NCBI GenBank assembly: GCA_002338895.1
Contig: DDJH01000251.1
Span: forward strand, 12,908-18,947
Length of the DNA stretch: 6,040 nucleotides
Source: Lentisphaeria bacterium UBA1829
GTDB taxonomy: Bacteria; Verrucomicrobiota; Lentisphaeria; Victivallales; UBA1829
Direction: 5' to 3'
This document shows positions 4,673 through 6,040 of this stretch, piece after piece (the first letter of the stretch is position 1; the number at the start of each line of letters is the position of its first letter). The notes beneath the pieces were generated by a model. That model was not told the origin of the DNA. It saw nothing but the letters and a program-made list of their open reading frames with translations, and made no database searches. A program made the translations under genes and the position numbers.

Positions 4673-6040
4673 ATGATTCAACAACTGCCCCGATCCACAC
4701 CGGAGTCTGTCGGCATACCGTCCGGGACCTTGATCCGTCTGATTGAGGAACTGAAAAAACTGGATTCGATGAACAGCATCATGATCCTGCGGCACGGCAG
4801 GGTCTGCGCGGAAGGATGGTGGAAACCGTATGAACCGGAAATTCCGCATATTCTCTTTTCGCTGAGCAAAAGTTTCACGTCCGTCGCCATCGGAATGGCG
4901 CAGGAGGAGGGGAAACTTTCCATTGCCGACACGCTGATCTCCCACTTCCCGGAATACGACGGGGATGTGACCGATCCCCGGATGCGCCGGGTGACGCTCC
5001 GGAATCTCCTGACCATGGCAAGCGGACACGCATCCTGCGCGCGACCGGCGATGCTGGCCGATGCCGACGGGAACTGGGTCCGGGGTTTTCTCGCCTCCCG
5101 CCTGGAGTTTGAACCGGGCACTCATTTTGCCTACAACTCCGCGGCGACGTATATGCTGGCGGCGGTTCTGCGGAAGGTCACCGGAGAGAACGTCCGGGAG
5201 TATCTGATTCCCCGTCTGTTTGCGCCGCTCGGCATCACCCCGGGCATCTGGGAGTGCTGTCCGAGAGGAACCAACACCGGAGGATGGGGACTCTATCTGA
5301 AAACGGAAGATCTTGCGAAATTCGCCCAGCTGCTTCTGAACGGAGGAGTATGGGAGGGAAAGCGCCTGATCCCGGAAAGGTATCTGCGCGAGGCGACCTC
5401 CTTCCAGATCGACAACTCGATGAACGAGGCGCCCGACTGGAAAGTCGGCTACGGCTACCAGTTCTGGCAGAGTCGGCACGGCTTCCGCGGCGACGGTGCT
5501 TCGGGACAGTATGCGATCGTCCTTCCGGAACAGGAGATCGCCATTGCCGCCACCGCGGGACTGGCCAACATGCAGGACGTGCTGACGCGGATCTGGGAGA
5601 TCCTTCTTCCGGATGTCGCCGACGGCATTCTGCCGGAAAATCCGGCGGATCATGACCGGCTCCTTGCGCTTCTGAATTCGCTTTCGATTCCGCCTGCGAC
5701 CGGCGATCTGACACGCCGGATCGGCCCGGTCGAATGGGATTTTCTGCCGAACGAAGCGGGCGTCACGCACCTTTCGATCTCGTTTCAGGAGAAGGAGTGC
5801 CTGCTCGAGTTTCATTCCAGACACGGACTGGAACAGCTCCGGGCGGGATTCGGCTTCTTCCGCTGCGACAATGTTCTCCAGCTGAACGACCCCCTTCGCC
5901 GTCGGACCGCCGCCAGCGCGGCCTGGGTCGGGGAGAACATTCTGGAACTTCAGCTCTGCTGTTACGAGACGTCGTTCCGCGAGGTCTTCCGCATTGATTT
6001 TTCCTCTGCGGATCAGCCGCTGAAGGACAGCTGCCGTTTG
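4673..6040 (+). CDS. beta-lactamase-fold serine hydrolase (S12/COG1680), 3' end missing
   Basis: All 456 codons to the right edge are open and no stop is reached. The N-terminus (Leu-Pro-Arg-Ser-Thr-Pro-Glu-Ser-Val-Gly) is typical of COG1680 hydrolases. The active-site tetrad Ser63-Leu-Ser-Lys66 gives the nucleophile and its lysine base. Tyr154-Asn-Ser156 is the Tyr-x-Asn/Ser motif, and Gly273-Asp-Gly-Ala-Ser-Gly-Gln279 is the third motif region replacing Lys-Thr-Gly. Residues about 340-456 look beta-rich and resemble the accessory C-terminal domain of such enzymes. There is no signal peptide, so a cytoplasmic esterase, amidase or peptidase is more likely than a secreted antibiotic-degrading beta-lactamase. 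The substrate cannot be read from the sequence. The gene is fused to the ybaB-recR transcript by a 3-nt gap; a link with DNA repair is not implied. The C-terminal end looks nearly complete, so probably only a few tens of residues are missing. Confidence 0.9.
   Translation, partial: MIQQLPRSTPESVGIPSGTLIRLIEELKKLDSMNSIMILRHGRVCAEGWWKPYEPEIPHILFSLSKSFTSVAIGMAQEEGKLSIADTLISHFPEYDGDVTDPRMRRVTLRNLLTMASGHASCARPAMLADADGNWVRGFLASRLEFEPGTHFAYNSAATYMLAAVLRKVTGENVREYLIPRLFAPLGITPGIWECCPRGTNTGGWGLYLKTEDLAKFAQLLLNGGVWEGKRLIPERYLREATSFQIDNSMNEAPDWKVGYGYQFWQSRHGFRGDGASGQYAIVLPEQEIAIAATAGLANMQDVLTRIWEILLPDVADGILPENPADHDRLLALLNSLSIPPATGDLTRRIGPVEWDFLPNEAGVTHLSISFQEKECLLEFHSRHGLEQLRAGFGFFRCDNVLQLNDPLRRRTAASAAWVGENILELQLCCYETSFREVFRIDFSSADQPLKDSCRL

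Noticed and set aside
3660..4680. Possible terminators or promoters between the operon genes.
   Set aside because: The gaps are only 3 nt, and I see no hairpin followed by a T-run at any junction.
4526..5824. A 432-codon open frame on the - strand opposite the end of recR and the serine hydrolase.
   Set aside because: It is the same antisense-register effect; the + strand frame carries clear RecR and hydrolase motifs.
4673..6040. Interpretation of the hydrolase as a class C antibiotic-resistance beta-lactamase.
   Set aside because: It lacks a signal peptide and a Lys-Thr-Gly motif and resembles the broad COG1680 esterase/peptidase group.

Overview
The window holds a compact four-gene block on the + strand, plus the first codons of a divergent gene on the - strand at the left edge. 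Base composition is GC-rich. The + strand genes strongly avoid the codons TTA, CTA and TCA. The codon style, the COG1680-type serine hydrolase and a giant coiled-coil/TPR protein next to ybaB-recR fit a Gram-negative anaerobe of the PVC group, possibly Lentisphaerota (Victivallis-like). This placement is an impression from style and gene content, not a demonstrated assignment.

Layout. Positions 1-55 (-) are the start of a gene whose first 18 residues carry a phosphocysteine-type loop typical of PTS sugar-transporter IIB subunits. Positions 56-205 are a short, locally AT-rich divergent intergenic region. Positions 206-3691 (+) encode an approximately 1161-residue, cysteine-free, almost wholly coiled-coil protein with a basic Lys/Ala/Pro-rich N-terminal tail and a C-terminal TPR module. 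Positions 3695-4033 (+) are a YbaB/EbfC nucleoid-associated protein. Positions 4037-4669 (+) are recR. From 4673 to beyond the right edge lies a beta-lactamase-fold (S12/COG1680) serine hydrolase, whose 3' end is missing.

The four + strand genes are all in the same reading frame, and every gap between stop and next start is exactly 3 nt. The Shine-Dalgarno GGAG of each downstream gene lies in the last codons of the gene before it. They therefore almost certainly form one transcription unit with linked translation. YbaB and RecR are a classic pair (DNA binding and RecFOR-type recombinational repair). In many bacteria dnaX precedes them; here the position is taken by the coiled-coil/TPR gene, the most unusual item in the window. 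The serine hydrolase has no obvious functional link to repair and may simply share the transcript.

I found no RNA genes, mobile elements, CRISPR arrays or convincing factor-independent terminators. I do not see evidence for a complete new biological system. The candidate worth following is the coiled-coil/TPR protein linked to ybaB-recR.
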